Assembly: GCA_000719695.1 (NCBI GenBank)
Contig: JOHN01000020.1
Span: forward strand, 52,863-116,862
Source of the DNA: Streptomyces sp. NRRL F-6131
GTDB lineage: Bacteria > Actinomycetota > Actinomycetes > Streptomycetales > Streptomycetaceae
Length of the DNA: 64,000 nucleotides
Direction: 5' to 3'
Of this stretch, positions 1-10,700 are shown in pieces. The number at the start of each line of letters is the position of its first letter. The stretch's first letter is position 1. The notes under the pieces are model-generated. The model did not search any database. It was given only the letters and a program-made list of their open reading frames with translations, and was not told the origin of the DNA. The position numbers and the translations under genes were made by a program.

Positions 1-241
1 CTACGCGGCCGGCGCGGTCTGGACGGCCGCACTGCGCGGCACCCGGCTCTGGCGGGTCCCGCTGGACGGCGACCGGGCCGCCGGCGCCCCGCAGGAGTTC
101 CTGTCCGGCACCTACGGGCGGCTGCGCACCGTGGTGGCCGACCGGGACGGCACCCTGCTCCTCCTCACCGACAACACCGACGGCCGCGGCGAACCGCGCC
201 CGGGTGACGACCGGATCCTGCGGCTGGCCGTCGGGAGCTGA
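1..241 (+). CDS. PQQ-type sugar dehydrogenase, C-terminal fragment
   Basis: Frame 2 is open from the window edge to a TGA at 239-241, giving 79 residues of a C-terminus. The fragment contains VWTAALRGTRLWRVPL, a YGRLRTVV segment, LTDNTDGRGEPR and a GDDRILRL ending. These are typical last blades of the six-bladed glucose/sorbosone dehydrogenase (GSDH) family of PQQ-dependent sugar dehydrogenases, which are usually secreted or lipid-anchored. The start and catalytic part lie outside the window. No terminator hairpin is obvious before the next cluster. Family assignment rests on the tail only. Confidence 0.75.
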   Translation, partial: YAAGAVWTAALRGTRLWRVPLDGDRAAGAPQEFLSGTYGRLRTVVADRDGTLLLLTDNTDGRGEPRPGDDRILRLAVGS

Positions 242-401
242 CGACCACCCACCTCGCTGGATCACCTGTTCGAGTGGTTTGGAGGGGGTCCGGATCGCGC
301 ACCGGGCCCACCTACCGCCCAGTACCCCTCCCCGCGGGCCGCGTTGTCAGTGTGTCCCGTTACGTTCCTTCCATCACTGACCAGCTGGGAGGAGCGCGGC
401 C

Positions 402-1256
402 GTGGCGTGGGTGGAAACGGGTTCGGGCGGCTATTTCGTCGCCTTCGACGAGGAGGGCAAGGTGGTCTGCCGCAACGCGGCGGGCCGTCAGCTGAAGGCC
501 GTCCCGCCGAAGCTGAACGACGACCCGGTGGTCGTCGGCCTCAGGCAGCTCACCGAGTGGCTGGACGCCCACCGGCGCGGCTGCCTGGAGACCGTCGAAC
601 GGTGGATGGTCCGCTCGCTGCCGGTGCCCGCCGCCGTCGTCACCGCCGTCTGGGCGGACGAGGCGTGGCGGGAGGTCCTGCGCGACCTCGTGGTCACCGG
701 AGCGGACGGCGCCGTCGCCGGCTTCCTGCGCGGCGCCGACGCCGAGCGCGGCCTCGGTCTGGTGGACCTCGACGGGGACACCGTCCGGCTCACCGACGGC
801 GAGCTGCGGATACCCCACCCGGTCCTGCTCGCGGACCTCGACGAGCTGCGCGAGTTCGCCGTCGAACTCGGCGTCTCCCAGCAGGTCCAGCAGCTGTACC
901 GGGAGGTCTGGCACCGGCCCGAGGGCGTCACCGGCACCGAGGTCGACACCTACGCGGGCGGCCACTACGCCGCCCTGCGCGACCTGCTGGGCCGCTGCGC
1001 CCGGCTCGGCTACCGGGTCCGCGGCGGCCACGCCGTCCTGCCCGTGGTCGAGGGAGGGCTCGCCCTGGAGGCACGGGTCTGGGTCGGCGACTACTACGAG
1101 TACGACGAGTGCGAGACCGGATCGCTCAGCTGGACCGGCCCGGACGGCAAGGTCCTGCCGCTGGCCGAGGTCGGACCGGTGGCCTGGTCCGAGGGGACGC
1201 GGATGGCCGCCGCGCTGTACGCCGGCCGCACGATCGAAGGGGAGGAAGCCGCATGA
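402..1256 (+). CDS. DUF4132-like protein (YehI C-terminal type)
   Basis: 284 aa from a GTG with a strong GGGAGGAG site 7 nt upstream. The second half resembles DUF4132: a Q-x-x-x-x-LYREVW block, a TYAGGHYAALRDLLG helix, and an ending of the form PDGKVLPLAEVGPVAWSEGTR, as in E. coli YehI. The YehI-type protein is over 1000 aa, so only the C-terminal module is present here. The stop overlaps the next ATG (ATGA at 1253-1256), so it is translationally coupled to the giant downstream gene. It heads a cluster with MoxR ATPase, VWA and SWIM proteins, the same set as E. coli yehI/L/M/P/Q. Molecular function is unknown for the family. The DUF4132 match is from memory of the motif, not a search. Confidence 0.75.
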   Translation: MAWVETGSGGYFVAFDEEGKVVCRNAAGRQLKAVPPKLNDDPVVVGLRQLTEWLDAHRRGCLETVERWMVRSLPVPAAVVTAVWADEAWREVLRDLVVTGADGAVAGFLRGADAERGLGLVDLDGDTVRLTDGELRIPHPVLLADLDELREFAVELGVSQQVQQLYREVWHRPEGVTGTEVDTYAGGHYAALRDLLGRCARLGYRVRGGHAVLPVVEGGLALEARVWVGDYYEYDECETGSLSWTGPDGKVLPLAEVGPVAWSEGTRMAAALYAGRTIEGEEAA

Positions 1257-4200
1257 GCACCACCACCACCACCGGAACCGTCCGCGCCACCACCGGCCCG
1301 GACGCCGAACCCGCCCGCCACGAGCGGCTGCTGGACGCCGGGGCCATCCTCGCGCCGGGCACCCTCCCCGGGGCCGGCACCCCCGACAGCGGCGCCGACG
1401 TCCTCACCGCCCGCAGCTACGCCCACCCCGCCCTCGACGGCCGCCGCGTCGTCCGGCTGGTGCCCGGCGCGCTCGGCCCCGCCGAGGACCTCGCCGTGGA
1501 CTTCCTCGGGCTCGTCCCCGCCGAGGAGGCGGTCGAGGTCGGCCAGGTCCGCCAGGAGGCGCTCGGCTTCCCCGCCTGGGCGCTCGTCCACGACCCGGCC
1601 AACGGCCACCACGCGCTCGCCCTGGTCAAGGAGATGGAGCGGCTCGCGCGCCAGGCCAAGTCCAAGCCCGGCCACGCCAAGGACGGCTTCGACGAGCTGG
1701 CCCGCCGGCTCGGCCGCGCCGTTCCGCACTTCCTGCCCACCTACTGCGAGCAGGTCGGCCGGATCTTCCTGGAGCAGGGCAACCAGACCTACGCGAGCAG
1801 CTTCTTCGGCAAGGCCCGCGAGGCCGAGCGCACCCACAACCTCACCGTCGACGAGGAACGGCTGCGGGCCGTCTTCCTGGAGTTCGCCCTGGCCGGCGCG
1901 CTCACCGTCAAGGCGCTGCGCCAGTACGTGAAGGAGCTGAGCGCCCGGCTCGACCCGGAGACCGCCTGGCAGCGGTTCCGCCAGCTGTGCACCGAGCGCT
2001 CGGCCGCCGGCATGGCCCCCTACGCCGGGGTCGCCGAGGACGCCCGCGCCCTGCTCAAGGCCGCCGGCCTGGACCGCGACGAGCACGAGCGGGCCCTGCT
2101 CGCCGAGCTGCTCGCCTCACCCGCCGTCAACCGGGCGCCCGGCACCTTCTGGAAGAGCTGGCACGGCGCCGTCGTCGAGCTCGGCCGCAGCGACGCCGCC
2201 GTCCGGGCCCGGCTGCTGGAGCTGATGCCCGACCCGGCCGGCAACGACGACCGCGACGCCCAGGACAACGCCTGGCTCGTCGTCCTCGCCGAGAGCGGCG
2301 CCGACGAACTGCTCACCGACCTGCCCGCCGAGGACGCGTCCGGCGCCGGGTCCGAGCCCGGGGCCGCCGGCGAACCGGCCGCCGCCTGGCTGCAGCGCTG
2401 GACCAACCACCTCGGCCGCGGCTGGCGCACCCGGGGCCTGAGCACCGGAACGGTCCAGCTGGCCGGCCGGATGCTCGACCGGCTGCGGGCCGAGGCCGTG
2501 CCCGTCGACCTCTTCACCGGCGTGCGCCGCAGCGCCACCCAGCTCGAACTCCTCGACCTGCTGCTCGCCGAGGGCGTCCCGGTGGCCGACCCGGCCGAGG
2601 GCCACTCCTTCGTCCTCCAGGACTGGGTCGCCGCCTCCGACACCGACGGCCGCACCCTCACCGCGCTCGCCGCCGACCCCCGCTTCCGGCCCGCGCTGCG
2701 CGCCGCCGTCCCCGCCGTCTGGGACACCGTCGACAGCCGGGGCCTCGCCGCCCGGCCGGTGCTGCGCGAGCTCTTCGTCGAATGGTCCGACGCCCGCGCC
2801 GACGAGCTGACCGCCGCCCGCGGCCTGGAGAGCGCGGCCGCGCTCCTGCGCGACCTGAGCGCGCGCCGCACCGGCATCCGCGACGAGAACCCGGCCGCCG
2901 CCCAGCGGATCGCCGGCCTCGACGTGGCCGCCCTGCTCGCCCGCACCCTGCGCGGCGGCATCCTCGACGAACTCGGCTGGCCCGCCCTGGAGGAGGCGCT
3001 CACCCGGCTCGGCGTCGAGTCCGGCGACACCCCCGGCCTCGGCAGCGGCCGCAACCTCCCCGAAGGGCTGATGCTGGAGGAGGCCTGGCCGTACCTGGTG
3101 CTCGCCCGCGGCCACCAGGTCGTGGTGGCCGGACCGCAGGGCATCGTGCTCGAACACACCCTGCGCATCCCCGACAAGCTGGGGAGCTGGCAGCGGCCGC
3201 GCCTGCGCTTCGTCGACGGCGAACTGCTGGTCGCCTGGTCCCACGAGGGCAAGCAGCGCGCCTACTGGTCCGGCCGGCCCGCCGAGACCTTCGACCTCGG
3301 CGGCGAGACCATCGCCCGCTACTACGGCAGCGGCGACGACATCGACACGCCGACCCTCCCGCTGCCCGGCGGAGGTCGCACCGGCGGCCACCGCCCGCTG
3401 CACGTCGGCGACACCACGATGCCCGGCCAGAACCACGTCCTCGGCGACGGCACCGGCCACTGGACGGCCCGCTGGGCCCGCGGCGGCCCCGTCATGGAGG
3501 AACTCGACGCCGCCACCGGCACCCTGGGCCGCGCCTCCGAGCCGCCGCGGATCGCCGCCGGCGCCGCGGCGGGCCGCCTCGACGTCGGCCGCACCCGGCT
3601 GCTGCCGCTCCAGCCCGGCCTGGAGACCACCCCGCTCGGCACCGACGGCACCGTCCTCGGCAACTGGGTCCGGGTCGACGGGCCCCGCGTCACCACCGGC
3701 ACCGCCGACGGCACCACGCTCGTCGTCGACAACCCCCCGAACCAGCCCCGGACGTACCCGCTCGGCCGACTCACCCTGCCCGGCGGCGGCCGCCCGGTGG
3801 TCCAGGACGGCCACCGCCACCACCTCGCCCTCGCCCTGCCCGCCGAAGGCTCCGCCACGGACGGCACCGTCACCACCGACCCGACCGGCTGCACCGCCGA
3901 CCTCGAACCCGGCCACCCCGGCGGCCTCGCCGCCGCCGGCACCGCCCTCGTCCTGCCGCTCGCCCACTGGCACGCCCTGCGCCCGCGCGACGAGCACGGC
4001 TCCACCGCGCTGCGCGCCGTCACCGACGAGCAGGCCGCCCGGCTCGTCGACGCCGCCTGGCCGACCGACGCCGAACCCGTCCCCGCCGCCCAGCAGCGCT
4101 GGATCACCGTCCAGGGCGTGCGCCGCCCGGTCGTCAGCAGCGGCAAGGCCGAGGAGAAGCTCCCGCTCGACGCCGTCGCCGCCGTCGTGCCCGGCCTCAC

Positions 4201-6466
4201 CCACCGGCTGCTGCTGGCCGGCGTCACCGGGCTCGCCCGCACCGCCGCCGACCTGCTCGACCGGATCGCCCGCTACCTCCCGCAGCCCGAGGACGACGCC
4301 CGCGGCACCGGCGAGTCCGACGCCCCCGCGTACGCCCACCGCCCCGAGCACGGCACCGACTACGAACTCGGCGAGGCCGTCTCCCTGCTGCTCCCCGGCG
4401 TCGGCGGCTTCGGCCGCTCCTGGCAGCGCGGCGCCGAGTACCGCGTCCTCAACAACCTCCGGGCGGTCACCGCCGTCCTCGCCGCGCCCCCGGAGGCCGA
4501 CGGCGACGGCTGGAGCACCACCCACCGGATCCGGCTGCACGGCGACGACAACCACCACGGCTGGCTCCAGGTGCTCGGCCGGCTCGACACCCTCGCCTAC
4601 GCGGCCGCCGCCCCGCTCACCTCCGCCGAGCACCGGGCCTCGCTCGCGCTGCTGCTCACCGAGCTCACCGCCGGGCCGCTCGCCGACCGCGGCGCCACCC
4701 TGCGCCGGCTCGTCCTCACCGAGCCGCTCACCGCCCCCAACGCCGACGAGGGCAAGCACGAGAAGCGGTCCGGCCAGGTCTGGCGGCACGGCGGGCGCAC
4801 CGTCGTCGTCCTCGGCTGCAGCCACCACCACGACGACAAGGTGTACTGGCTCGCCGTCGACCACGACCCGAGCGGCGCCTTCGGCCCGGTCGCGCACTTC
4901 GGCACCGCCGAGGAGCACACCACCGAGGAGACCGTCGACGCCGGGTGGATCGCCCGCTTCACCGCCCTGCTCGCCGAGCACGGCGCCATGACCCATCGCG
5001 CCGAGCGCGCCGCCGACTTCGGCGAGCGCACCGGCATCGGCGCCACCCGCTCCACCCTGCTGTTCAGCCCCACCACCGCCCTGATCCACTGGTACGGCGC
5101 ACCGCTGCCCGCCGAGGCGCTCAAGGAGTACGGCCTCAAGGCCGGCGAGGCCAAGGCCGCCCGTGACTGGCTGCGCGGGCGCGAGCGGGAGGCCCTCGCC
5201 GAGGTCTGGGGCGCCCTGCTGCCCGCCGACCCGGCGGAGCTCTGGACCACCGGGCCGGACAGCGCCGCCGGCGCCGCGCACTGGACGCGGCGCCTCGGCC
5301 GGCTCGTCACCCTGCCCGACGAGGACCAGGCCGCCGTCAGCGGCACCAGCATCCGGAGCGTCGAGCAGATCCTGAACTTCGCGAGCACCCCGTGGATCGG
5401 CCGCACCACCCGTCAGCGGCTGCGCGCCTACGGGGAGGCGGGCACGGTCGGCCTGCTGCCCGACGACGCGGACGCCGTGCCGGAGTACAACAACCTCTCC
5501 GAAGCCGTCGACGCCCTGGCCTGGCTCGCCTACCGGCTGCCCTGGAACAGCCCGCTGCGCGCGCTGCTCGGCCCGGCCGTCCAGGCACTGCGCACCCGCC
5601 TGGCCGACCCGGAGCTGCTGCTCTCCTACGAGCTGCGCCGCAACAGCAAGGGCGAGCCGCTGGCCGCGGTGCTGCGCACCCGCTTCGGTCTGCCCGCCGA
5701 GGGCGGCGCCGACGCGGACGGGCTGGTCCGCTGCGGCGAGGCCCTGGTGCTGTCGCCCGGCCACGACGAGGCGGAGCAGATCTGGTGGCGCCCGGCCGGC
5801 CTGAGCGGGCCGCAGGACCAGGCGCTGGACCTGCTCGCCGGCCTGGCCGACAGCTACTGGTTCGCCAAGCAGCGGTCCGCCCTCACGGCCCTGCTGGACG
5901 GCGCCCTGGACCGGCTGGTCGCCCTGCCGGACCTCCCCGCCGCCGCCACTGCCGCCGACGGCACCGCTGACGGCACCGGGGGCGGGGCCGAGGTCGGGGC
6001 CGAGGCCGAGCTCTGGCCCCACCACCCGCTGCTCACGGTGCCGGAGCTGGTGACCGAGGTCGCCAAGGCCCACGAACTCGGCGAGGACGCCGCCGTGGTC
6101 TACCTCCAGCTGCTCGCCCTGCCCGACCCGACCGACCGCAACATCGCCCGCTGGACGGGCTGGAAGCCGGCCCGGCTCAAGAAGGCGCGCGCCGAACTCC
6201 TCGCCGCCGGACTGGTCATGGAGGCCAAGCGGGCCCGCGCCGGGCGGAGCGTCTTCCTCCCCGGGGGCTGGCAGGAGGCCAAGGCCCCCGGCCTGCCCGT
6301 CGAGACCTGGAAGGCCGCCCTCTACGATCTGCCCACCCACCACGCCGTGCTGCCCCGGCAGGCCGTTCCCGAGCTGTTCGCCCGGGCCTGGCGGCGCGTC
6401 ACCGAGGGGGACGCCCCCGGCTTCGAAGAACTCCGGACCGGCAACCGCAGGAAGGCCCGCCGATGA
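1253..6466 (+). CDS. Giant (1737 aa) protein of the MoxR-VWA cluster with C-terminal winged helix
   Basis: ATG at 1253 overlaps the upstream stop. The N-terminal 350 residues are helical with TPR-like spacing (for example FLEQGNQTYASSFFGKAREAER). The middle (about 580-900) is rich in short beta-strand stretches like a degenerate propeller. Residues about 1610-1690 (LPDPTDRNIARWTGWKPARL and following) read as a winged helix-turn-helix with a recognition helix and wing. No enzyme motif, signal peptide or membrane segment is seen. Its stop overlaps the ATG of the MoxR ATPase, so the two are probably made in fixed ratio. In MoxR-VWA systems a large variable partner often links ATPase and VWA protein; this could be such an adaptor or a DNA-contacting subunit. 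That role is inference. Confidence 0.7.
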   Translation: MSTTTTTGTVRATTGPDAEPARHERLLDAGAILAPGTLPGAGTPDSGADVLTARSYAHPALDGRRVVRLVPGALGPAEDLAVDFLGLVPAEEAVEVGQVRQEALGFPAWALVHDPANGHHALALVKEMERLARQAKSKPGHAKDGFDELARRLGRAVPHFLPTYCEQVGRIFLEQGNQTYASSFFGKAREAERTHNLTVDEERLRAVFLEFALAGALTVKALRQYVKELSARLDPETAWQRFRQLCTERSAAGMAPYAGVAEDARALLKAAGLDRDEHERALLAELLASPAVNRAPGTFWKSWHGAVVELGRSDAAVRARLLELMPDPAGNDDRDAQDNAWLVVLAESGADELLTDLPAEDASGAGSEPGAAGEPAAAWLQRWTNHLGRGWRTRGLSTGTVQLAGRMLDRLRAEAVPVDLFTGVRRSATQLELLDLLLAEGVPVADPAEGHSFVLQDWVAASDTDGRTLTALAADPRFRPALRAAVPAVWDTVDSRGLAARPVLRELFVEWSDARADELTAARGLESAAALLRDLSARRTGIRDENPAAAQRIAGLDVAALLARTLRGGILDELGWPALEEALTRLGVESGDTPGLGSGRNLPEGLMLEEAWPYLVLARGHQVVVAGPQGIVLEHTLRIPDKLGSWQRPRLRFVDGELLVAWSHEGKQRAYWSGRPAETFDLGGETIARYYGSGDDIDTPTLPLPGGGRTGGHRPLHVGDTTMPGQNHVLGDGTGHWTARWARGGPVMEELDAATGTLGRASEPPRIAAGAAAGRLDVGRTRLLPLQPGLETTPLGTDGTVLGNWVRVDGPRVTTGTADGTTLVVDNPPNQPRTYPLGRLTLPGGGRPVVQDGHRHHLALALPAEGSATDGTVTTDPTGCTADLEPGHPGGLAAAGTALVLPLAHWHALRPRDEHGSTALRAVTDEQAARLVDAAWPTDAEPVPAAQQRWITVQGVRRPVVSSGKAEEKLPLDAVAAVVPGLTHRLLLAGVTGLARTAADLLDRIARYLPQPEDDARGTGESDAPAYAHRPEHGTDYELGEAVSLLLPGVGGFGRSWQRGAEYRVLNNLRAVTAVLAAPPEADGDGWSTTHRIRLHGDDNHHGWLQVLGRLDTLAYAAAAPLTSAEHRASLALLLTELTAGPLADRGATLRRLVLTEPLTAPNADEGKHEKRSGQVWRHGGRTVVVLGCSHHHDDKVYWLAVDHDPSGAFGPVAHFGTAEEHTTEETVDAGWIARFTALLAEHGAMTHRAERAADFGERTGIGATRSTLLFSPTTALIHWYGAPLPAEALKEYGLKAGEAKAARDWLRGREREALAEVWGALLPADPAELWTTGPDSAAGAAHWTRRLGRLVTLPDEDQAAVSGTSIRSVEQILNFASTPWIGRTTRQRLRAYGEAGTVGLLPDDADAVPEYNNLSEAVDALAWLAYRLPWNSPLRALLGPAVQALRTRLADPELLLSYELRRNSKGEPLAAVLRTRFGLPAEGGADADGLVRCGEALVLSPGHDEAEQIWWRPAGLSGPQDQALDLLAGLADSYWFAKQRSALTALLDGALDRLVALPDLPAAATAADGTADGTGGGAEVGAEAELWPHHPLLTVPELVTEVAKAHELGEDAAVVYLQLLALPDPTDRNIARWTGWKPARLKKARAELLAAGLVMEAKRARAGRSVFLPGGWQEAKAPGLPVETWKAALYDLPTHHAVLPRQAVPELFARAWRRVTEGDAPGFEELRTGNRRKARR

Positions 6467-7632
6467 CCACCACGACCACCACCGCGCCCACCGCGCCCAC
6501 CACCACGACCGCCCCGGCCCGGCAGGTCGTCCCGCCGGAGGAGAAGTTCGCCGCCGAACTCGACTTCCTGGCCGCGTACGACAGCGGCCCGCGTCCGCCC
6601 GGCTGGCGGCTCACCCCGCGCGCCGTCGTCACCTTCGTGATGGGCAGCGGCGGCGAGAAGCTCAAGGCCGGCCGCAAGACCCTGTCGATCGAGCAGAAGT
6701 TCGTCGGCGAGCGGGCCCTCGTCGAACGCTGCGTCGTCACCCTCGCCGGGGAGCGCGGACTGCTGCTCGTCGGCGAGCCCGGCACCGCCAAGTCGATGCT
6801 CTCCGAGCTCCTCGCCGCCGCGGTCTGCGGCACCAGCGCGCTCACCGTCCAGGGCACCGCCGGCACCACCGAGGACCAGCTCAAGTACGGCTGGAACTAC
6901 GCCCTGCTGCTGGCCAAGGGCCCCAGCCGCGAGGCGCTGGTGCCCTCCCCGGTGCTCAGCGCCATGACCACCGGCGCGGTCGCCCGGGTCGAGGAGGTCA
7001 CCCGCTGCCTCCCGGAGGTCCAGGACGCCCTGGTCTCGCTGCTCTCCGAGCGGCGGGTCGCCGTCCCCGAACTCGCCGGCACCCCGGACGGCCAGCTGCA
7101 CGCCGCCCCCGGCTTCACCCTGATCGCCACCGCCAACCTGCGCGACAAGGGCGTCAGCGAGATGTCCGCCGCCCTCAAGCGACGGTTCAACTTCGAGACG
7201 GTCGGCCCGATCGGCAGCCTCGCCGCCGAGGTGGAGCTGGTCAGGCGCCAGTCCACCGCCGCCGTCGCCCGCGCCGGAGCGGCCTACGCCGTCGACGACG
7301 CCGTGCTGGAGGCCCTGGTCACGGCCTTCCGTGACCTGCGGACCGGCCGCTCCACCGAGGGCTGGGACGTCGAACGCCCGTCCACCGTGATGAGCACCGC
7401 GGAGGCCGTCTCGGTGGCCACCGCGCTCGGCGTCGGCGCCGCCTACCTGCCCGACGGGGGCGACCTGCTCGGCCGGCTCCCCGGCCAGCTCATCGGCGTG
7501 GTCCGCAAGGACGACCCCGCCGACGCCGCCCGGCTGCTCGGCTACTGGGACGGCCCGGTCCGCCGCCGCGCCGAGCAGGGCGCCGCCACCTGGCGCACCC
7601 TGTGGGACCAGCGCTCCGCCCTGGAGCACTGA
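6463..7632 (+). CDS. MoxR-family AAA+ ATPase, YehL-like
   Basis: 389 aa. After a Thr/Pro-rich tail (1-25), the AAA+ core shows Walker A GEPGTAKS (104-111), a Walker B-like strand ending in VEE (176-178), sensor 1 ATAN (222-225) and an arginine-finger region LKRRFNFE (238-245), then a helical lid. MoxR proteins are oligomeric ATPase chaperones working with VWA-domain partners; this one belongs to the YehL-like branch judging by its DUF4132, DUF5682/VWA and SWIM neighbours. The start overlaps the previous stop (ATGA). A 15-bp-stem hairpin follows 7 bp after the stop, so expression of the distal VWA and SWIM genes may be lowered or separate. Confidence 0.93.
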   Translation: MTTTTTTAPTAPTTTTAPARQVVPPEEKFAAELDFLAAYDSGPRPPGWRLTPRAVVTFVMGSGGEKLKAGRKTLSIEQKFVGERALVERCVVTLAGERGLLLVGEPGTAKSMLSELLAAAVCGTSALTVQGTAGTTEDQLKYGWNYALLLAKGPSREALVPSPVLSAMTTGAVARVEEVTRCLPEVQDALVSLLSERRVAVPELAGTPDGQLHAAPGFTLIATANLRDKGVSEMSAALKRRFNFETVGPIGSLAAEVELVRRQSTAAVARAGAAYAVDDAVLEALVTAFRDLRTGRSTEGWDVERPSTVMSTAEAVSVATALGVGAAYLPDGGDLLGRLPGQLIGVVRKDDPADAARLLGYWDGPVRRRAEQGAATWRTLWDQRSALEH

Positions 7633-7638
7633 GGCCCC

Positions 7639-7675
7639 GCCGGCCCGGCGCCCCACCCACGGGCGCCGGGCCGGC
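7639..7675 (+). terminator. Strong hairpin between MoxR and VWA genes
   Basis: Perfect 15-bp inverted repeat (7639-7653 pairs with 7661-7675) with a 7-nt loop, starting 7 bp after the MoxR stop. There is no T-tract, as is usual in high-GC actinomycetes. It probably terminates or attenuates transcription, or protects the upstream mRNA 3' end. Confidence 0.7.
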
Positions 7676-7704
7676 CCCGAACCGCCCCGCGGGCCCCTTC
7701 CGTC

Positions 7705-7781
7705 CCGAACCCCCGAACTCCCGACTCCAACCCCTGACCCCCCAACTCCCGAACTCCCCAACTCCCGAACTCCCGAACTCC
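7705..7781. repeat. C-rich microrepeat (CGAACTCC units)
   Basis: The leader before the VWA gene is made of repeated (C)GAACTCC-like octamers and close variants, almost free of G on the plus strand. It lies between the hairpin and the ribosome-binding site GAGAGG. Confidence 0.75.
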
Positions 7782-7797
7782 ACCGAGAGGTGAACAG

Positions 7798-10700
7798 ATG
7801 AGCAGCGCGGTGCCGCCCCGCGGGGCGGGCCCCGGCCTCGACGACCCGCGCGCGACGGTCGGGACGGAGGCGGCCCGACTGGCCGCGTCCGGCGTCGACA
7901 CGCCCGGCCCCTACCTGATCGGGGTGCGCCACCACGCGCCCTCGCTCAGCGCCGTCGTGCCCGCCCTGCTCGACGCCGCCCGGCCCGAGGTGCTGCTGGT
8001 CGAGTTGCCCGCCGAGTTCCAGCCCTGGCTCGACCTGCTCGCGGACGAGGCCACCAGGGCCCCGGTCGCCCTCGCCGCCGCGCCCGCCGCCGACCGTCCG
8101 GACGACCTCGCCGACACCCTCGGTGCCGAGGCCGGCCACGGCACCGGGCTCGCCTTCTACCCGTTCGCCGACTTCTCGCCCGAGCTCGTCGCCCTGCGCT
8201 GGGCCCGCCGCCACGGCGTCGAGACGGTCGCCTGCGACCTGCCCCTCGCCGTGCGCGCCCGCCACGCCGACCGTGACCGCGACCGCGACCGCTCCGGCCC
8301 CGACGCTGCCCGCCCGGGCGTCGCCGACGCCCTGCGGCACCGCCTCACCGGCCGCGACGACGACGAGGACCTCTGGGACCGCCTCGTCGAGACCGCCGCC
8401 CCCGGCTCCACCCCCGAGGCCGTCCGGCGCGCAGCTCTGCTGGTCGGCTGGGCGCTGCGCCGCGACGCCGAGGACGGCCCGGGCGTCGACCCGTACGACC
8501 TGCGGCGCGAGGCCTGGATGCGGGACCGCCTCCGGGAGGCCGGCGCCGGCGGCCGCCGGGTCGCCGCCGTCATCGGCGCCTTCCACGCCCCCGCGCTCAC
8601 CCCGGCCGGGCCGGACCTCGCCCCGGCCGCCCCCGCTCCGGACCTGGTCCCGGCTCCGGCCCCCGGCCCGACCGCCGACCACGTGGTCTCCCTGATCCCC
8701 TACACCTACCCGCTGCTCGACGCCCGTTCCGGCTACCCGGCCGGGATCCGCGACCCCGAGTGGCAGCACACCGTGCTGGACGCCGGCGGCGACCCGGAGC
8801 GCCTCGCCGACGCGCTCACCACCACCGCCGTGCGGATCTGCGAGGCGCTGCGCACCCAGGACCACCCCTCCGGCCCGGCCGATGCCCGCGAGGTCGTCCG
8901 CCTCGCCGGCGACCTCGCCCGGCTGCGCGCCCTCGCGGCCCCCGGGCGCGGCGAACTGGTCGAGGCGGTGCAGACCGTCCTCGCCCAGGGCGAGCCGCTC
9001 GGCCGGGGCCGGGCGGTGGCGCGGGCGCTGGAAAAGGTCCTGGTCGGCAGCCGGACCGGTGAGCCCACACCGGCCGCCCCGCGCAGCGGCCTCGCCCCCG
9101 CCGTCGAGCAACTCCTCGCCGGCCTCGGCCTGCCCGGTCCCGGCGACGGCGCCGAACCCACCGCGCGCGAACTCCGCCTCGACCCGCTCCGTTCCTCCCT
9201 CGACCGCCGCCGCGAACTCCTCCTCCACCGGCTGACCGTCTGCGGCGTCCCCTACGCCGAACCGGTCGACACCACGGGCGCGGGCGGCACCGAGACCCTC
9301 ACCACCCGCTGGCGCGTCCGCTGGACCCCGGCCGTCGCCGCGATGCTCACCGTCGCCGGCACCCGGGGCGTCACCCCGGCCCAGGCCGCCGAGGGCGCCC
9401 TGCGCGAACGGCTCCGCCGCGAGCAGCAGGCCGACGGCCCGACCGCCCGCGAGGTCCTCCGGGGCCTCTCCGAGGCCGCCGCCTGCGGCCTCCCGGCCCT
9501 CACCGGCACCCGCCTCACCCAGCTCACCGCCGTCCTCCCGGCCGACGGCACCCTCCCCGAACTCCTCGACGGCCTCGCCCTCCTGGACCGCCTCACCGCC
9601 ACCCACGCAGCCCCGGCCCCGGAGCCGACCCCGGAGCCGGTCCCGAAGTCGGCACGCCCGGGGGAGGGAGATCCGTACCTCGCCGCGCTGGCGGCCGCCG
9701 GGGAGATCGTGACGGTGGCGGCGGTCCGGCAGCTGGAGGGCCTGGGCGGGTCCGACGAGGCGGACGACGCCAGGGCGCTGGTGGAGTTGGCACGGCGGGC
9801 CGACCTCTCCGGGGGTCTGCGGCTGCGCCACGCCCTGGCCGAACTCGCCGACCGCGGCAGCCCGATGGTCCGCGGTGCGGCCGGCGCGGTGCGGGTGCTG
9901 CTCCGCCACGACGAGCCGGCGCTGTTCGGCGACCGGGCCGCCTCGTGGATCGACGGGGCCACCGGCCCGGACGCCCGGCACGCCCTCGGCCGGTCGCTGG
10001 TCGGCCTGCTGACGGCCGCCGAGAGCCTGTTCTCGACCGCCCCCGAGGCGCTCGAACCGGTCCTGGAGCGGGTCGCCACCCTCCCCGACCACGCCTTCCT
10101 GGACCGGCTGCCCGCCCTGCGCGGCGGATTCGACACGCTCAGCCCGGCCGCCCGGGACCGGCTGCTGACGCTCGTCGAGGAGCGCCTGGGCACCCGCCTC
10201 GACGCGCTGCCCGAGGAGGTCGCGCCCGCGCTGCTCGCCGGCTGGTCCCGCGCCGACCTCGTCGCCCGGGCCGCCCTCGCCCGACGCGGACTCCTCCCGG
10301 GCCGCCTCCCGGCGCCCACCGACGAGGCGCCCACCGACGAGGCGCCCGCCGTCCGGCCGCAGGACCTCGCCCCGGCCCCGGCCCCGGCCGCCACCCCGGC
10401 CCCCGCCCCCGACCCGGCCCCCACCACCTCCCACGCCCTCGGCCCGGCCGAGCGCTGGCGGCTGCTCCTCGGCCGCCCCGGCAGCGGCGGCTCCGGCGGC
10501 CGCGCCGCGCGCCTGGCGACCGCGCTCGACGAGCTGTACGGCACGGGCCACGGCGAGGGATCCGGCCCCGGTCTGGACGGCCGGGGCGGTGCGGGCGGCA
10601 ACCGCGGCGGGCGCGAGGCGCCCTACCCGGGCGTGCGCGAGTGGTTCGAGGAGCTGGCCGCCCTGTTCGGGCCGGGCATCCGCGAGGAGGTGCTGGCGGC

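Noticed and set aside
2117..6343. 1408-codon minus-strand frame opposite the giant wHTH gene
   Set aside because: Same reason: compositional shadow with no start context or domain.
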